The notes beneath the pieces were generated by a model that searched no databases, had not been told where the DNA came from, and saw nothing but the letters and a program-made list of their open reading frames with translations. From positions 3,224,001-3,288,000 of the forward strand of contig NC_019693.1 in the NCBI RefSeq assembly GCF_000317105.1: a DNA stretch of 64,000 nucleotides, given 5' to 3'. Made by a program: the position numbers and the translations under genes. How positions within the stretch are numbered: position 1 is the first letter of the stretch; each line of letters opens with the position of its first letter. This DNA is from Oscillatoria acuminata PCC 6304 (GTDB taxonomy: Bacteria; Cyanobacteriota; Cyanobacteriia; Cyanobacteriales; Laspinemataceae). This document shows, one piece after another, positions 29,684-39,461 of the stretch.

Positions 29684-30925
29684 ATGGCAGACTGGCAAGA
29701 AATAACCGGAGGGGTGACGGCTCCAAAAGGATATCGTGCGGCAGGGATTGCCGCTGGGTTAAAACCGTCAGGAGCACCGGATTTGGCATTGATTTGGTCC
29801 GATGTAGAGGCGATCGCCGCTGGAGTGTTCACAACCTCCGTTGTTCGTGCCGCTTGTGTAGACTACTGTCGCCAACGCCTTGAGGAAAAAGCCAGCGCCC
29901 GCGCTATCTTATGTAACGCTGGACAAGCCAATGCTGCCACTGGGGAGCAAGGGTTGGCGGATACCCTCGAAAGTGCCGACTTGTTAGCCCGAGAACTCTC
30001 GATTTCCCCCAATTCCGTACTAATCGCCTCCACCGGGGTAATTGGTCAACGCATTAAAATGGATGCCTTGCGGACCGGGATTCCCGCCGTTGTGGCGGCT
30101 TCCTCCCCAGAGGGCAATGATGCAGCCGCCAAAGCTATATGCACTACGGATTTAGTCCCCAAAACCATCGCCTTAGAAACCACTTTTGAGGGACGTCCGG
30201 TGCGAATCGGAGGGATTTGCAAGGGGTCAGGCATGATTCATCCGAACATGGCAACCCTGCTGGCTTTTGTCACCTGCGATGCCACCGTCTCCTCCCATCT
30301 GTGGCACGATATGCTCAAACGGGCGGCAGACCGCAGTTTTAATCAGATTACGGTGGATGGCGATACCAGCACCAACGATACCCTGATTGCGTTAGCCAAT
30401 GGACAATCTCGGACCCCGGCGATTACAGAAATGGGTCCCGAGGCGGAAAAATTAGAAGCGGGATTGACGGCGGTTTGTCAACATCTGGCGAAGGCGATCG
30501 CCCGGGATGGAGAAGGCGCAACCTGCCTAATTGAAGTCCAAGTTACCGGCGCACCGGATGACGCCGCCGCGCGTCGGGTTGCCAAAACCATTGTCGGATC
30601 GAGCTTAGTTAAATCCGCCGTCTTTGGACGGGACCCAAACTGGGGACGAATTGCTGCTGCTGCGGGACGTGCAGGGGTCTCCTTTGACCAAGACAATCTG
30701 CGGATTCAACTGGGTGAGTTTTTGTTGATGGAAAATGGTCAACCCTTACCGTTCGATCGCCCTGCCGCCAGTGCGTATTTGAAACAAGCGGCTGCCGGTG
30801 CCTATTTGAAAGAGGATACGGTCCTCATGCAGGTTCAAATTGGCAATGGACCCGGAACCGGAACCGCCTGGGGATGTGACCTTAGTTATGATTATGTGAA
30901 GATTAACGCGGAGTACACCACCTAA
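29684..30925 (+). CDS. argJ: Bifunctional ornithine acetyltransferase / N-acetylglutamate synthase
   Basis: 413 aa. The autocatalytic processing site is visible in [13 protein letters not shown], where cleavage between Ala and Thr yields alpha and beta chains with Thr as nucleophile. Other family segments: [12 protein letters not shown] at the start, [26 protein letters not shown] and the C-terminal [16 protein letters not shown]. ArgJ recycles the acetyl group from N-acetylornithine to glutamate in arginine biosynthesis in the cytosol. It follows gatB by 185 bp, separated by the palindrome at 29542-29585, and ends before a hairpin at 30953. Confidence 0.97.
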   Translation: MADWQEITGGVTAPKGYRAAGIAAGLKPSGAPDLALIWSDVEAIAAGVFTTSVVRAACVDYCRQRLEEKASARAILCNAGQANAATGEQGLADTLESADLLARELSISPNSVLIASTGVIGQRIKMDALRTGIPAVVAASSPEGNDAAAKAICTTDLVPKTIALETTFEGRPVRIGGICKGSGMIHPNMATLLAFVTCDATVSSHLWHDMLKRAADRSFNQITVDGDTSTNDTLIALANGQSRTPAITEMGPEAEKLEAGLTAVCQHLAKAIARDGEGATCLIEVQVTGAPDDAAARRVAKTIVGSSLVKSAVFGRDPNWGRIAAAAGRAGVSFDQDNLRIQLGEFLLMENGQPLPFDRPAASAYLKQAAAGAYLKEDTVLMQVQIGNGPGTGTAWGCDLSYDYVKINAEYTT

Positions 30926-30952
30926 GGGCCTAAATCCACGGCTATTGCACCG

Positions 30953-30970
30953 AGGGGCAACTGCCCCTCT
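30953..30970 (+). terminator. Hairpin after argJ
   Basis: GAGGGGC / GCCCCTC inverted repeat with a 4-nt loop, 28 bp after the argJ stop. Only a weak T-containing tail follows, so termination is likely but not certain. Confidence 0.45.
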
Positions 30971-31161
30971 TGGGGTATAAACTCGCTTGAGTTTACGTTA
31001 AAATTAAATAGGGGTAATAAATATTTCCCTAGAACCGGAGAGCAATTTAGACATTCACCGTTCTAGAAAGCCTGATGACTCAACATTAGGGGGAAATTGC
31101 CTGCAACTAAATTGCCCCTAGTTTTAATGAACAATAAACCTGACGTTCTGAAAGGAACTTG

Positions 31162-31344
31162 ATGAACAAGAACAAAGGCGGACGCCCCGCTACCGGACAA
31201 GGAGAGCGTTTCTACTTCCCTATCCCCAAAGTAAAAGCGGCCCATATCCTCAAGGTGATTCCGGATGAGAAGATGCCCCTGGTAGAGGAACTTTTACAAG
31301 CTCTAGCGGACCAAGCCAACCTCAAAAAATCCCAATCTTCTTGA
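31162..31344 (+). CDS. Small GRP-motif protein, unknown function
   Basis: 60 aa, ATG 31162 with AAAGGA 5 nt upstream (a TTG at 31159 is less likely). The basic N-terminus contains GGRPATGQGERFYFPIP, resembling an AT-hook-like GRP segment, followed by one helix rich in Leu, Glu and Ala. No known domain recognised. It may bind nucleic acid (weak inference). A low-strength hairpin follows at about 31394-31428. It is not obviously linked to its neighbours. Confidence 0.6.
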   Translation: MNKNKGGRPATGQGERFYFPIPKVKAAHILKVIPDEKMPLVEELLQALADQANLKKSQSS

Positions 31345-31393
31345 CTTTAGGTTTTTTTGCCAATAAAATTAAAGCAGAAGCAAGCAATAAAAA

Positions 31394-31428
31394 AAGCGCG
31401 ATGCCCACGACCAAGTAGTACCGCGCTT
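31394..31428 (+). terminator. Possible hairpin terminator after small gene
   Basis: AAGCGCG / CGCGCTT arms around a 21-nt loop, 50 bp after the stop, preceded by an A-run and without a good T-run; it could serve either strand. Confidence 0.35.
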
Positions 31429-31639
31429 CTTAGACCAAATGACCCGAATCACTCTCGATTAGCAACTAACTAATCGAAGACCAAAACGGAAAAACAATAA
31501 TCAGTGAACTGTGCAACGTCCTAAAGGCTCTAAGTTTCAAGGTTATTCCCATTAAATGTTCAGAAACATTGATTAAGGAGTAAGCACTAGAAACTAAGCC
31601 CACCAAAATTAGACCAAAATCACACGAGAGGATTATAAC

Positions 31640-32275
31640 ATGAACACGACCTATCCGCAACCCCCCGCCCTCGAAAATTTTAGCCTGCTGCAACTGACAC
31701 CGAGCAAACCCACCTCAAAACGGTTACCCCAGCGGGGAAAACAATCTTTGGACAAGGCGATCGTCTCTTGTCCCATTGAGATAGAACGGTTGGGCATTGT
31801 CAAGCGGACGAACACCCCCTATATTGTTTACCGGACACCCTACGGCAGAGGCTGCACCTTCATCGCCCGGAAGTATTTGATCCAGTCGCTGTTGAGCTTG
31901 TTGGGGATTCGCGATCGCCCAGGGGAACCCATTACGGGGATTAGCATCAGTGAGTATCGCCTCACCGTACAGCAAGGGGAAACTCTCTACACCCTTGGCG
32001 ATCGCGAAGTATTCGACTATCTGGAACGGCAAAATCAAGCGGCGATCGAAGCGTTGCAAGTCAAGTTACTCCCTCAGCAAATCCTCGTCTGGAATTCCCT
32101 GAATGGCCATATTAACGAGGTCAATCCCGAGGGATGTTCTTGTTATGAAACTTCTGACCCTCAGTCATTTTGCAAACATCAAGTTGCAGCTCATTTGTAT
32201 CTACGAAATCAAGGATGGGGTGCTTTAGCAATTTATTTTAAGCCCAATGAGCAAGCCGCTACATCTTCGGCATAG
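31640..32275 (+). CDS. SWIM zinc-finger protein
   Basis: 211 aa, preceded by GAGAGGA. The C-terminal region carries CSC, nine residues, then CKH, a CxC-x9-CxH pattern typical of SWIM zinc fingers, followed by AAHLYL as in other SWIM domains. The N-terminal 140 residues show no recognised domain; they contain a cluster of basic residues and a GISISEYRL segment. Bacterial SWIM domains usually occur in SWI2/SNF2 helicases or in small stand-alone DNA- or protein-binding proteins. Here it is a stand-alone, soluble protein of unknown role. Confidence 0.75.
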   Translation: MNTTYPQPPALENFSLLQLTPSKPTSKRLPQRGKQSLDKAIVSCPIEIERLGIVKRTNTPYIVYRTPYGRGCTFIARKYLIQSLLSLLGIRDRPGEPITGISISEYRLTVQQGETLYTLGDREVFDYLERQNQAAIEALQVKLLPQQILVWNSLNGHINEVNPEGCSCYETSDPQSFCKHQVAAHLYLRNQGWGALAIYFKPNEQAATSSA

Positions 32276-32666
32276 CGATCGCCATTTCCCCCCAGCTTAG
32301 GGCACTGCACATCATCCCATCTACTTCAATACCGCCCACAAAAAGGCACTGCCTTGTCCACCCACTCAAGGATTCGGGCAAGCTGTGCATTGTCATGAGG
32401 CTATTTGCCACAGATTGGGCTGGATTGTCCCGACAGTCCTCCGGCAGTTTTTCCTAGGAATTCCTTAAACAATTGCCGGAGAATCAATAAATTTTTCTTA
32501 TCCAGAGAATAAATTTTAAATTATCTATCTTTTGGATGAGTGAATCCCTGTAGCCCTTCGTTTATACCTATAACCAGCTTTGAAAAAAAATTCCGATTGA
32601 AAGTTCCCCAAAACAACCCAATTCACAAGCAATAGCTCATTTGAAATTTAGCGGAAATAGACCGTT
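32276..32666. other. Non-coding stretch, nothing recognised
   Basis: AT-rich sequence between the SWIM gene and the exported protein gene. No gene, RNA or strong hairpin was seen. Confidence 0.4.
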
Positions 32667-33143
32667 ATGAATTTGCTGAAACCTTCAAAAATGACTCGAA
32701 AATTCAGCCTAATTCTAGGCGGATTATTGACCAGTTCTCTCCTATTTGTCATGCCGGTGACGGCGCAAATTACTGATGCCAAAGTTAACTCTCTCGTGGA
32801 GGCATTGCGACTGGCTGCACCGGATACGGGCATAGAAGATGACGGACTCTATAGCGATTGGCAAATTAAACCAGATAATATTCCCCGGTGGTCGAGACTC
32901 TGTATTGACCAGGAACTTACCCCGGCAGAATTTGAAGCAAATGAAGCCCAAGCTAGAGAAGTTTTAGCCTGTGTGATGAGCGATGTCCTCCAGGAGGAAT
33001 ATGCAGCCAGTGGTAATGATGAATCTTTAGCGGTGCGTCGGGCGGCGGCTTGGTGGATGGCGGGAGACCCTGAGCAATATAACAGCGAGAGAATTTCCGG
33101 CTATACCGAAGAAGTTTTGCAATACTATCAGCAACAGCAATAA
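32667..33143 (+). CDS. Small exported protein, unknown function
   Basis: 158 aa with a clear signal peptide (hydrophobic stretch about residues 14-30, AQI at the cleavage region). An alternative start at Met9 (32691) would shorten the n-region. The mature protein is acidic with two Cys (in SRLCIDQ and VLACVMS), possibly a disulfide, and ends in a Gln-rich tail. Not a family I recognise; predicted periplasmic. It is followed by a good terminator at 33219-33248. Confidence 0.7.
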   Translation: MNLLKPSKMTRKFSLILGGLLTSSLLFVMPVTAQITDAKVNSLVEALRLAAPDTGIEDDGLYSDWQIKPDNIPRWSRLCIDQELTPAEFEANEAQAREVLACVMSDVLQEEYAASGNDESLAVRRAAAWWMAGDPEQYNSERISGYTEEVLQYYQQQQ

Positions 33144-33570
33144 AATCCGATTGACATCCTTCCGATTGTTCAACGCGCAACCCAACGGTTAAAGCCTAAA
33201 AACGAGTAGTTTTAATGAGGGCGGTTCTCTTTGAGACCGCCTTTTTTATGGCTTTCATGCAAGGGGTGAGAAATTCCCGGTTTTGTGACCTAATTTTTAT
33301 TCGGTTCACTGCACAGAAGAGGATAAGATAACTGTCGAAGTTGTGGTAAGGGCTGAAGATTTTAACCTGTCAGAGGACTCAAGGCGATCGCTTCTGCCAT
33401 CGGCAATCCATCGGCAATCCATCGGTGTTGAATTGCGGGTTTGGAGGTCATTACATCTGCATCCCACAGCAGATCACCGCATCCAAAGTCTCAAAATGGG
33501 TGTACGGTTATCCTGACTGGATCGATTCCGCTTGGGAAATTTAAAGGTGTCTGTGAAGGAGTGACGTGGG
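33144..33570. other. Intergenic region before SGNH hydrolase
   Basis: Holds the terminator at 33219-33248 and a short tandem repeat at 33398-33419 (CCATCGGCAAT twice, then a partial third). No gene seen. Confidence 0.45.
33219..33248 (+). terminator. Rho-independent terminator
   Basis: GGCGGTTCTC / GAGACCGCC hairpin followed by a six-T run, about 75 bp after the exported-protein stop codon. Confidence 0.8.
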
Positions 33571-34647
33571 ATGAGCGATCCATTATTGCTGGCGATCGGG
33601 TTATTGACTCAGATGAAGACTTCAATCTCTGACGCTATACCGAACCAGCTTAAGCCCCCAGAACAAACTGTACCGAGAATCAACACCCAGGAATGGGAAT
33701 TAACCACAAGGGTCGATAGACTTCCCACGGTAGAAATGAGTGGGCCGGAATTTAGTTCAGTTGGCAGTTTATCCCCCTTGGGGTTGGATGATCAACTGTT
33801 TGAGAGTTATCCGGCGGAATTTGTGGGAGAGTCTCACAGGGCGATCGCCTCGTCCCATGCGGCCCTTCCCAAAGCTGAAACTGCACAGGAACGGGTTGCT
33901 TATGCCCGAACTCCATCGTTTCGACCCCAGTCGGGCCCGCAAATGTATCAACAACGGTTAGCGGCATTGCAGGCGGGACAGACTTATACCCGAATTCCTA
34001 GTGATAGTTATGGATCCTTGTGGGCAAATGCCTGGGAACAGCCGACTTATGAGCAATGGAAAGCCCTGCTAGAACGAGAAGCGCAAGCGGTGGCAAAAGG
34101 ACAGGGTTCTAATCGGTTAGCGGTGTTGTTGGGGGATTCGATTAGTATGTGGTTTCCCCAGGACCGACTTCCCCAGGGTCGAATCTGGTTGAACCAGGGG
34201 ATTTCTGGGGATACTTCCCGAGGCATCCTGAGTCGATTGTCAGCTTTGCAGGGAACTCGACCGGATACGATTTACATTTTGGCGGGGATTAATGATTTAC
34301 GCCAGGGGATGGGGGTGGATGAAATTCTGGAGAATCATCGGCAGATTCTGCGTCGCCTGCGTCAAGAGCATCCGGGGGCTCAGGTAATTCTACAATCGAT
34401 TTTGCCCACGCGGTTAGCTCAAATTCCCAATCGGCAAATTGAGTGGATTAATCAGCAATTGGCGGCGATCGCCCGGGAAGAAGGGGCGAGTTATTTGGAT
34501 TTGTATGCTCAGTTTAGCGATCGCAGCGGAAACTTGCACTCGGAATTAACCACCGATGGATTGCATCTGAATGCGCGCGGGTATGAAGTCTGGCAAGGGA
34601 CCCTTACCCATGCAGAATCTTGGCTGGCGGTCCATTCGAGGCGCTAA
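33571..34647 (+). CDS. SGNH/GDSL-type hydrolase
   Basis: 358 aa. All four SGNH blocks are visible in the C-terminal ~200 residues: block I LLGDSISMW (nucleophile Ser), block II NQGISGDT (Gly), block III LAGINDLRQG (Asn) and block V DGLHLNARG (catalytic Asp and His). The N-terminal ~155 residues are polar, proline-rich and probably unstructured, and no classical signal peptide is seen from ATG 33571. The family includes esterases, lipases and carbohydrate deacetylases; the substrate is unknown. Confidence 0.88.
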   Translation: MSDPLLLAIGLLTQMKTSISDAIPNQLKPPEQTVPRINTQEWELTTRVDRLPTVEMSGPEFSSVGSLSPLGLDDQLFESYPAEFVGESHRAIASSHAALPKAETAQERVAYARTPSFRPQSGPQMYQQRLAALQAGQTYTRIPSDSYGSLWANAWEQPTYEQWKALLEREAQAVAKGQGSNRLAVLLGDSISMWFPQDRLPQGRIWLNQGISGDTSRGILSRLSALQGTRPDTIYILAGINDLRQGMGVDEILENHRQILRRLRQEHPGAQVILQSILPTRLAQIPNRQIEWINQQLAAIAREEGASYLDLYAQFSDRSGNLHSELTTDGLHLNARGYEVWQGTLTHAESWLAVHSRR

Positions 34648-34760
34648 AGCATCTATAACAATTTCTGGGGATAGGTATCAATCCAGCTAGGGGGTCCAGC
34701 CTTCCGGGGCGATCGGCCTCCCAAACATGACTTACGCAATCTATAAAATCGAAATAACAG

Positions 34761-34812
34761 CCCTAAATTAATGTAGAGGCGATTCGCGAATCGCCTCTAC
34801 ATCATTTTAGGG
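34761..34812. repeat. TGTAGAGGCG palindrome, copy 1
   Basis: Perfect 16-bp arms (ATGTAGAGGCGATTCG and inverse complement, 34771-34802), extended by CCCTAAA/TTTAGGG outer arms. Preceded by the phrase ACTTACGCAA, as is the copy at 51785. Member of a five-copy intergenic palindrome family in this window. Confidence 0.85.
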
Positions 34813-35014
34813 TTTAGGGTTAAAGATGGCTTAGTTCTGCCGGTTTCTAAGCCTTACGGTATCAGCATTTTAGACCTGTACAGCCTCTCTGAAAACGGGG
34901 GCTTTTTTTAATTGCGGCCATCGGTCCCCCCCTAAAAGTTGGGTTGAGGAGGGCAAAAGGGCTTCAAGGCGATCGCAAATTTTGCTAAACTACACCACAA
35001 TTACTAAATTTGCC

Positions 35015-35058
35015 TCGTTGGGGAGAGTCCGGTAAGTCGGATCCACTCCCCCGAACGA
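35015..35058 (+). other. Structured hairpin upstream of psaB
   Basis: An outer stem TCGTTGGGGAG / CTCCCCCGAACGA with a 2-nt bulge encloses an inner TCCG/CGGA stem-loop. It is about 180 bp upstream of the psaB start and could lie in the 5' UTR or be a terminator of upstream transcription. It matches no riboswitch known to me. Confidence 0.4.
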
Positions 35059-35239
35059 TGTTGACAAGCCAGACGCGATGCGGTTTTAAACCGTCCCTCA
35101 ACTATGGCAACTCGGCCCAGTCGGGGTCTGGTTCACAGGACAAAGTGAATGAGATAGAAGGCTTTGGCTGTATGCTATAAATCGGCTTTTGCTACTTAAC
35201 ATCTACTCGGATTAAGATCAGCAGGATATCAGAGGACCT

Positions 35240-37468
35240 ATGGCAACAAAATTCCCAAAATTTAGCCAAGACCTCGCGGCAGACCCGACAACTCGTCGGA
35301 TTTGGTACGGGATTGCAACCGCCCACGACTTTGAAAGCCATGACGGAATGACCGAGGAAAATCTTTACCAAAAGATTTTCGCCTCCCATTTCGGACACCT
35401 GGCCATCATCTTCCTGTGGACATCAGGCAACCTGTTCCACGTCGCTTGGCAAGGCAACTTCGAGCAGTGGATTAAAGACCCCTTAAACGTCCGTCCCATC
35501 GCTCACGCGATTTGGGACCCCCAATTCGGTGCACCGGCAGTCGATGCCTTCACCCAAGCGGGCGCTTCAAACCCAGTCAACATCGCCTATAGCGGTGTTT
35601 ACCACTGGTGGTACACCATCGGCATGACCAAGAACTCTGACCTGTACCAAGGAGCCATCTTCTTGTTGGTCCTGGCCGCAGTCATGCTCTTTGCCGGTTG
35701 GTTACACCTGCAACCGAAATTCCGCCCCTCGTTGGCTTGGTTCAAAAATGCGGAATCCCGCATGAACCACCACTTGGCCGGTCTGTTCGGTGTCAGTTCC
35801 TTGGCCTGGACGGGTCACCTCGTCCACGTTGCTATCCCTGAATCTCGTGGTGTTCATGTCGGTTGGGATAACTTCCTCTCCGTCAAACCCCACCCGGCTG
35901 GTCTAGCACCGTTCTTCACCGGGAACTGGGGTGTGTATGCTCAAAACCCTGACACGGCCAGTCATGTATTTGGCACCAGTCAAGGGGCCGGCACTGCCAT
36001 CCTCTCCTTCTTAGGTGGATTCCACCCCCAAACCGAGTCTCTGTGGTTGACAGATATCGCCCATCACCATTTGGCGATCGCAGTTCTGTTCATCATCGCG
36101 GGTCATATGTACCGAACCAACTTCGGTATTGGCCACAGCATGAAGGAAATCATGGATGCCCACAATCCCCCGAAAGGCACTCCCTTCGGTGGTTTGCTCG
36201 GTGAGGGTCACAAGGGAATGTACGATACCTACAACAATTCACTGCACTTCCAATTGGGATGGCATTTGGCTGCTTTAGGTGTGATTACTTCCCTAGTTGC
36301 CCAACATATGTACAGTCTGCCTCCCTATGCCTTCATGGCCCGGGATTACACGACACAGGCAGCCCTGTACACCCACCACCAGTACATTGCTGGATTCATC
36401 ATGGTGGGAGCCTTTGCTCACGGCGCGATTTTCTTGGTTCGTGATTACGACCCGGAAGCGAACAAAAATAACGTTTTGTATCGCGTTTTAGAGCATAAGG
36501 AAGCGATTATTTCCCACTTAAGCTGGGTCTCGTTGTTCCTCGGATTCCATACTCTGGGTCTGTATGTTCACAACGATGTAGTCGTAGCTTTCGGGACTCC
36601 CGAAAAGCAAATCCTGATTGAACCTGTATTCGCGCAATGGATTCAAGCGGCGCACGGTAAAGCTCTTTATGGGTTTGATGTGTTACTGTCCAATCCGGAT
36701 AGTATTGCTTCTACTGCATGGCCGAATAATGGGAATGTCTGGTTACCGGGTTGGTTGGATGCGATTAACAGCAGCACCAACTCTCTGTTCCTGACCATTG
36801 GTCCTGGAGATTTCTTGGTTCACCATGCGATCGCCTTGGGTCTGCATACGACGACTTTGATTTTGGTCAAGGGTGCGTTGGATGCACGGGGTTCTAAGCT
36901 GATGCCGGATAAGAAAGATTTCGGCTATGCGTTCCCTTGTGATGGTCCGGGTCGTGGCGGTACTTGCGATATCTCTGGATGGGATTCGTTCTACCTGTCG
37001 ATGTTCTGGATGTTGAATACTATTGGTTGGGTAACCTTCTATTGGCATTGGAAGCATCTGGGCATTTGGCAAGGGAATGTGGCTCAGTTTAATGAGTCTT
37101 CGACCTATTTGATGGGTTGGTTGCGTGATTATCTGTGGTTGAATTCGGCTCAGTTGATTAACGGGTACAACCCTTATGGGATGAATAATTTGGCCGTTTG
37201 GGCTTGGATGTTCTTATTTGGACACCTGGTTTGGGCGACTGGATTCATGTTCCTGATTAGCTGGCGCGGTTACTGGCAAGAACTGATTGAGACTCTGGTT
37301 TGGGCGCATGAGCGCACTCCTCTGGCGAACCTGGTTCGTTGGAAGGATAAGCCGGTGGCGATGTCGATTATTCAAGGTCGTTTGATTGGTTTGGCTCACT
37401 TTACGGTGGGGTATATCCTGACTTATGCGGCGTTCTTGATTGCTTCGACTGCAAGTAAGTTCGGTTAA
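35240..37468 (+). CDS. psaB: Photosystem I P700 apoprotein A2
   Basis: 742 aa, full length for PsaB, starting [19 protein letters not shown]. The F-X iron-sulfur ligand loop [15 protein letters not shown] with both Cys is present, and the C-terminus [18 protein letters not shown] is normal. Eleven membrane helices are expected; the protein forms the reaction-centre heterodimer with PsaA, binding P700, A0, A1 and F-X in the thylakoid. psaA, which normally precedes psaB in one operon, is not upstream here: the preceding gene is an SGNH hydrolase on the same strand. A strong terminator follows, then convergent psaI and psaL. Confidence 0.98.
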   Translation: MATKFPKFSQDLAADPTTRRIWYGIATAHDFESHDGMTEENLYQKIFASHFGHLAIIFLWTSGNLFHVAWQGNFEQWIKDPLNVRPIAHAIWDPQFGAPAVDAFTQAGASNPVNIAYSGVYHWWYTIGMTKNSDLYQGAIFLLVLAAVMLFAGWLHLQPKFRPSLAWFKNAESRMNHHLAGLFGVSSLAWTGHLVHVAIPESRGVHVGWDNFLSVKPHPAGLAPFFTGNWGVYAQNPDTASHVFGTSQGAGTAILSFLGGFHPQTESLWLTDIAHHHLAIAVLFIIAGHMYRTNFGIGHSMKEIMDAHNPPKGTPFGGLLGEGHKGMYDTYNNSLHFQLGWHLAALGVITSLVAQHMYSLPPYAFMARDYTTQAALYTHHQYIAGFIMVGAFAHGAIFLVRDYDPEANKNNVLYRVLEHKEAIISHLSWVSLFLGFHTLGLYVHNDVVVAFGTPEKQILIEPVFAQWIQAAHGKALYGFDVLLSNPDSIASTAWPNNGNVWLPGWLDAINSSTNSLFLTIGPGDFLVHHAIALGLHTTTLILVKGALDARGSKLMPDKKDFGYAFPCDGPGRGGTCDISGWDSFYLSMFWMLNTIGWVTFYWHWKHLGIWQGNVAQFNESSTYLMGWLRDYLWLNSAQLINGYNPYGMNNLAVWAWMFLFGHLVWATGFMFLISWRGYWQELIETLVWAHERTPLANLVRWKDKPVAMSIIQGRLIGLAHFTVGYILTYAAFLIASTASKFG

Positions 37469-37490
37469 CTGGAAACTGCTAGTTAGTTGA

Positions 37491-37525
37491 AAAAAATCCC
37501 CCGCTGTCATGGCGGGGGATTTTTT
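37491..37525 (+). terminator. Strong rho-independent terminator of psaB
   Basis: ATCCCCCGC / GCGGGGGAT arms around a short loop, flanked by an A6 run on the left and T6 on the right, 23 bp after the psaB stop. Confidence 0.92.
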
Positions 37526-37551
37526 ATGAGTTCATTGGTACAGCAAGGGTT

Positions 37552-37616
37552 AGAAACCGGGTTTCTGTACAAAATTTTTGCTGAATTAACAAATTTGGGC
37601 TAGAAACCCGGTTTCT
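37552..37616. repeat. Paired AGAAACCGGGTTTCT repeats
   Basis: Two near-palindromic 15-mers, AGAAACCGGGTTTCT (37552-37566) and AGAAACCCGGTTTCT (37602-37616), 35 bp apart. Related degenerate units occur near 2854-2921 and as terminator arms at 40595-40627. A common cyanobacterial intergenic repeat. Confidence 0.7.
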
Positions 37617-37643
37617 GGTCCGGTTGATTTAAGGCTGTACAGA

Positions 37644-37707
37644 GGGCCTAAAAAGAGGGGTGAAGAATAGCCGGTCGTTGTTGTCCTCACCGCTCTTTTT
37701 TTGGCCC
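37644..37707 (-). terminator. Terminator of psaL-psaI transcript
   Basis: GGGCC plus TAAAAAGAG on the left pairs with CTCTTTTTTT plus GGCCC on the right, giving a hairpin that ends in a T-run on the minus strand, 33 bp past the psaI stop. Confidence 0.65.
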
Positions 37708-37739
37708 ATTGCGATTAATCAAGGGAATGAAGCCCTGAA

Positions 37740-37856
37740 TTAGCTATCGCTTTCAATGTAGATGAACAGCAGACCCATCAACACGGTCGGCATTAACCAG
37801 CAAACGACGGGAATCAAAATCCAAGGGAGGTAAGCAGCTGCATAAGCGCCTGTCAT
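37740..37856 (-). CDS. psaI: Photosystem I subunit VIII
   Basis: 38 aa. The reading frame from the ATG at 37856 gives [18 protein letters not shown], continuing [20 protein letters not shown] to a TAA stop: a single membrane helix with the PsaI signature. GGAG lies about 8 nt upstream of the start. PsaI stabilises PsaL in the trimerisation/oligomerisation region of photosystem I. It lies 195 bp downstream of psaL on the same strand, the common psaL-psaI neighbourhood. Confidence 0.95.
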   Translation of the reverse strand: MTGAYAAAYLPWILIPVVCWLMPTVLMGLLFIYIESDS

Positions 37857-38051
37857 ATCTAATGTCTCCTATTTCAAGTTTTGGGTTGACGAGAGGACGA
37901 TTAACGACGGTAAAGTCAGTTATGTTCCTCTAAAAAGGTTGAACGTTTCAAAAATCAGAGTCTGCGGGTGCAGATGAGCTAATTTTAGGTGACCTCCGGT
38001 CACGGTTAAAAACCAGCAAATTAAAGCCCTATCAAGGGACTAAAGGTCTAG

Positions 38052-38561
38052 TTAGTTGACTAAACCCCGGAAAATGGCATCGACGCCACTTAGGTTTTCC
38101 AAGAGGAAATAGGCGACAAATGCGCCACCCATTGCACCGACGAAGAACCCAGCGGTAAGCTGACTCCAACCCTCAGCAGTTTTCAAGCCATTGGGGGCTT
38201 GAGGATTTTGGCTGGGGTAATCATCATCACCTGTGGCTTGGAATGAGGCAATCCCGTAGACCGACATACAGGCGGTGGCGATTAAAATTAAAGACAGGGC
38301 TGAAACTAATCCGCCTAAGTTGGCTGCCTCGGGATAATCGCGCAGGGGACCAAATTTAATCCAGGGGCCAATTAGGAAATAGCCGTGGGCCATGCCAATT
38401 TCGATCCCACGGAGGATGGGGGAGAGTCCTTTACGGTAGGCAGGCAGGTTACCAATGAAGGCTTTGGTGAAGGCAGAATCGCTAATCGGGGTGGAGAGGT
38501 GACCTACAAACGGGTCTCCACCGTAAGGCTTCACCATTTCAATATCTCTTGCATCGGCCAT
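38052..38561 (-). CDS. psaL: Photosystem I subunit XI
   Basis: 169 aa. Typical PsaL features: N-terminal [18 protein letters not shown], the conserved [22 protein letters not shown] segment (in pieces), and hydrophobic helices ending in [16 protein letters not shown]. PsaL forms the oligomerisation domain of photosystem I. The loop before the last helix reads [12 protein letters not shown], proline-containing, recalling the longer Pro-rich loop described for tetramer-forming PsaL proteins (tentative). Transcribed toward psaI and convergent with psaB. Confidence 0.96.
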   Translation of the reverse strand: MADARDIEMVKPYGGDPFVGHLSTPISDSAFTKAFIGNLPAYRKGLSPILRGIEIGMAHGYFLIGPWIKFGPLRDYPEAANLGGLVSALSLILIATACMSVYGIASFQATGDDDYPSQNPQAPNGLKTAEGWSQLTAGFFVGAMGGAFVAYFLLENLSGVDAIFRGLVN

Positions 38562-39257
38562 ATTTGTTTTTCCTCTGGGTGTGACAATCAGTAAAAGAAC
38601 TTAAGGTCATATTCTAAGCAAGGAGGGGTCGCCTAGTCTCAGAATTAGTGCGTAGCTTTAAAAAACTTCATGAAAAGTGCCTAAATCCCCTGGGGCTGGT
38701 AACCACTGATTTTAATTTACCTCGGTTCGGTGACCTTTGCGATCGCGATCCCAGCCTTTATTTTTGGATTGGACCTGGTTCTGGATTTAACCTGGGTTTC
38801 TGTTAAATTTTGTTAAGAAATTTAACAGCTTCAGGGAATAGGCAGAGTATTTCTACCCCTGCTGAGATTTTGGCAGAGGTCAAGGGCGATCGCCCCGGGT
38901 CAAAAGGCAGATTTAAACTGCATGGGGACCGAGGGTCACTCTTCCACTGGCATGATTTTGGAGGGTTTCCCCCAATAACATAGCAACGGTCAGACCCACC
39001 GGGTTTTTTCACCCCCTTGTTGCTGACTCAGCACCCAAGAAAGAGCCAAAAACCCGATTTCTTGTCCTAGGAATCTTGTTCTATCCCGATGCTTTATAAC
39101 GACCCTAAATCAGGGTGAAAATTTATTGAAGCTCAAAGGAGGTTTAATTATAGAAATTTCAATATTTATAAATTTTATAAATTAGACCCAAATTTGAAAG
39201 CGATCGCCAGACTCTTTCTAAGTTCACGAAAGCGATCGCCTTAACTTGAGCTAGGGG
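38562..39257. other. Intergenic region upstream of psaL, nothing else recognised
   Basis: About 700 bp that must contain the psaL promoter. It includes two GCGATCGC-type octamers and a degenerate AAACCCGATTTCTTG repeat near 39050. No gene or RNA recognised. Confidence 0.4.
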
Positions 39258-39461
39258 TTATTCGGGAAAATCGGGAATAATCCATTTCGGAGGCTGCATC
39301 CGTTTTTTTCTAATGGCTTCTTCGGCGATTTCTATCATTTTATCTAAGGACGTTTCCTCGATAAACTGGGATGTTTGTTCTGCATATTCGCGGTTGGGGC
39401 ATTTGTCTCCCAATACACAGCCATTCACGCAGGCTACAGCACAGTTAATAGTCTCTGTCAC
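39258..39461 (-). CDS. Small Cys-rich conserved protein
   Basis: 67 aa, GTG start at 39461 with GAGG 6 nt upstream. The N-terminus has four cysteines in NCAVACVNGCVLGDKCPN (spacing C-x3-C-x3-C-x5-C), suggesting metal or Fe-S binding; the rest is a charged helix and a basic tail ending in WIIPDFPE. I recall similar short proteins in cyanobacteria but no assigned function. Monocistronic as far as can be seen. Confidence 0.65.
   Translation of the reverse strand: MTETINCAVACVNGCVLGDKCPNREYAEQTSQFIEETSLDKMIEIAEEAIRKKRMQPPKWIIPDFPE

Larger units (their letters stand above)
34648..35239. other. Intergenic region upstream of psaB
   Basis: Contains the palindrome 34761-34812, a weak terminator-like hairpin with a T7 run (about 34881-34908), and a structured hairpin (35015-35058) in the psaB leader region. 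No psaA coding sequence or 3' remnant is detectable. The ribosome-binding site AGAGGA lies just before ATG 35240. Confidence 0.6.

Noticed and set aside
34980-35239. psaA 3' remnant upstream of psaB
   Set aside because: No frame reads like the PsaA C-terminus; only a hairpin and leader sequence are visible.
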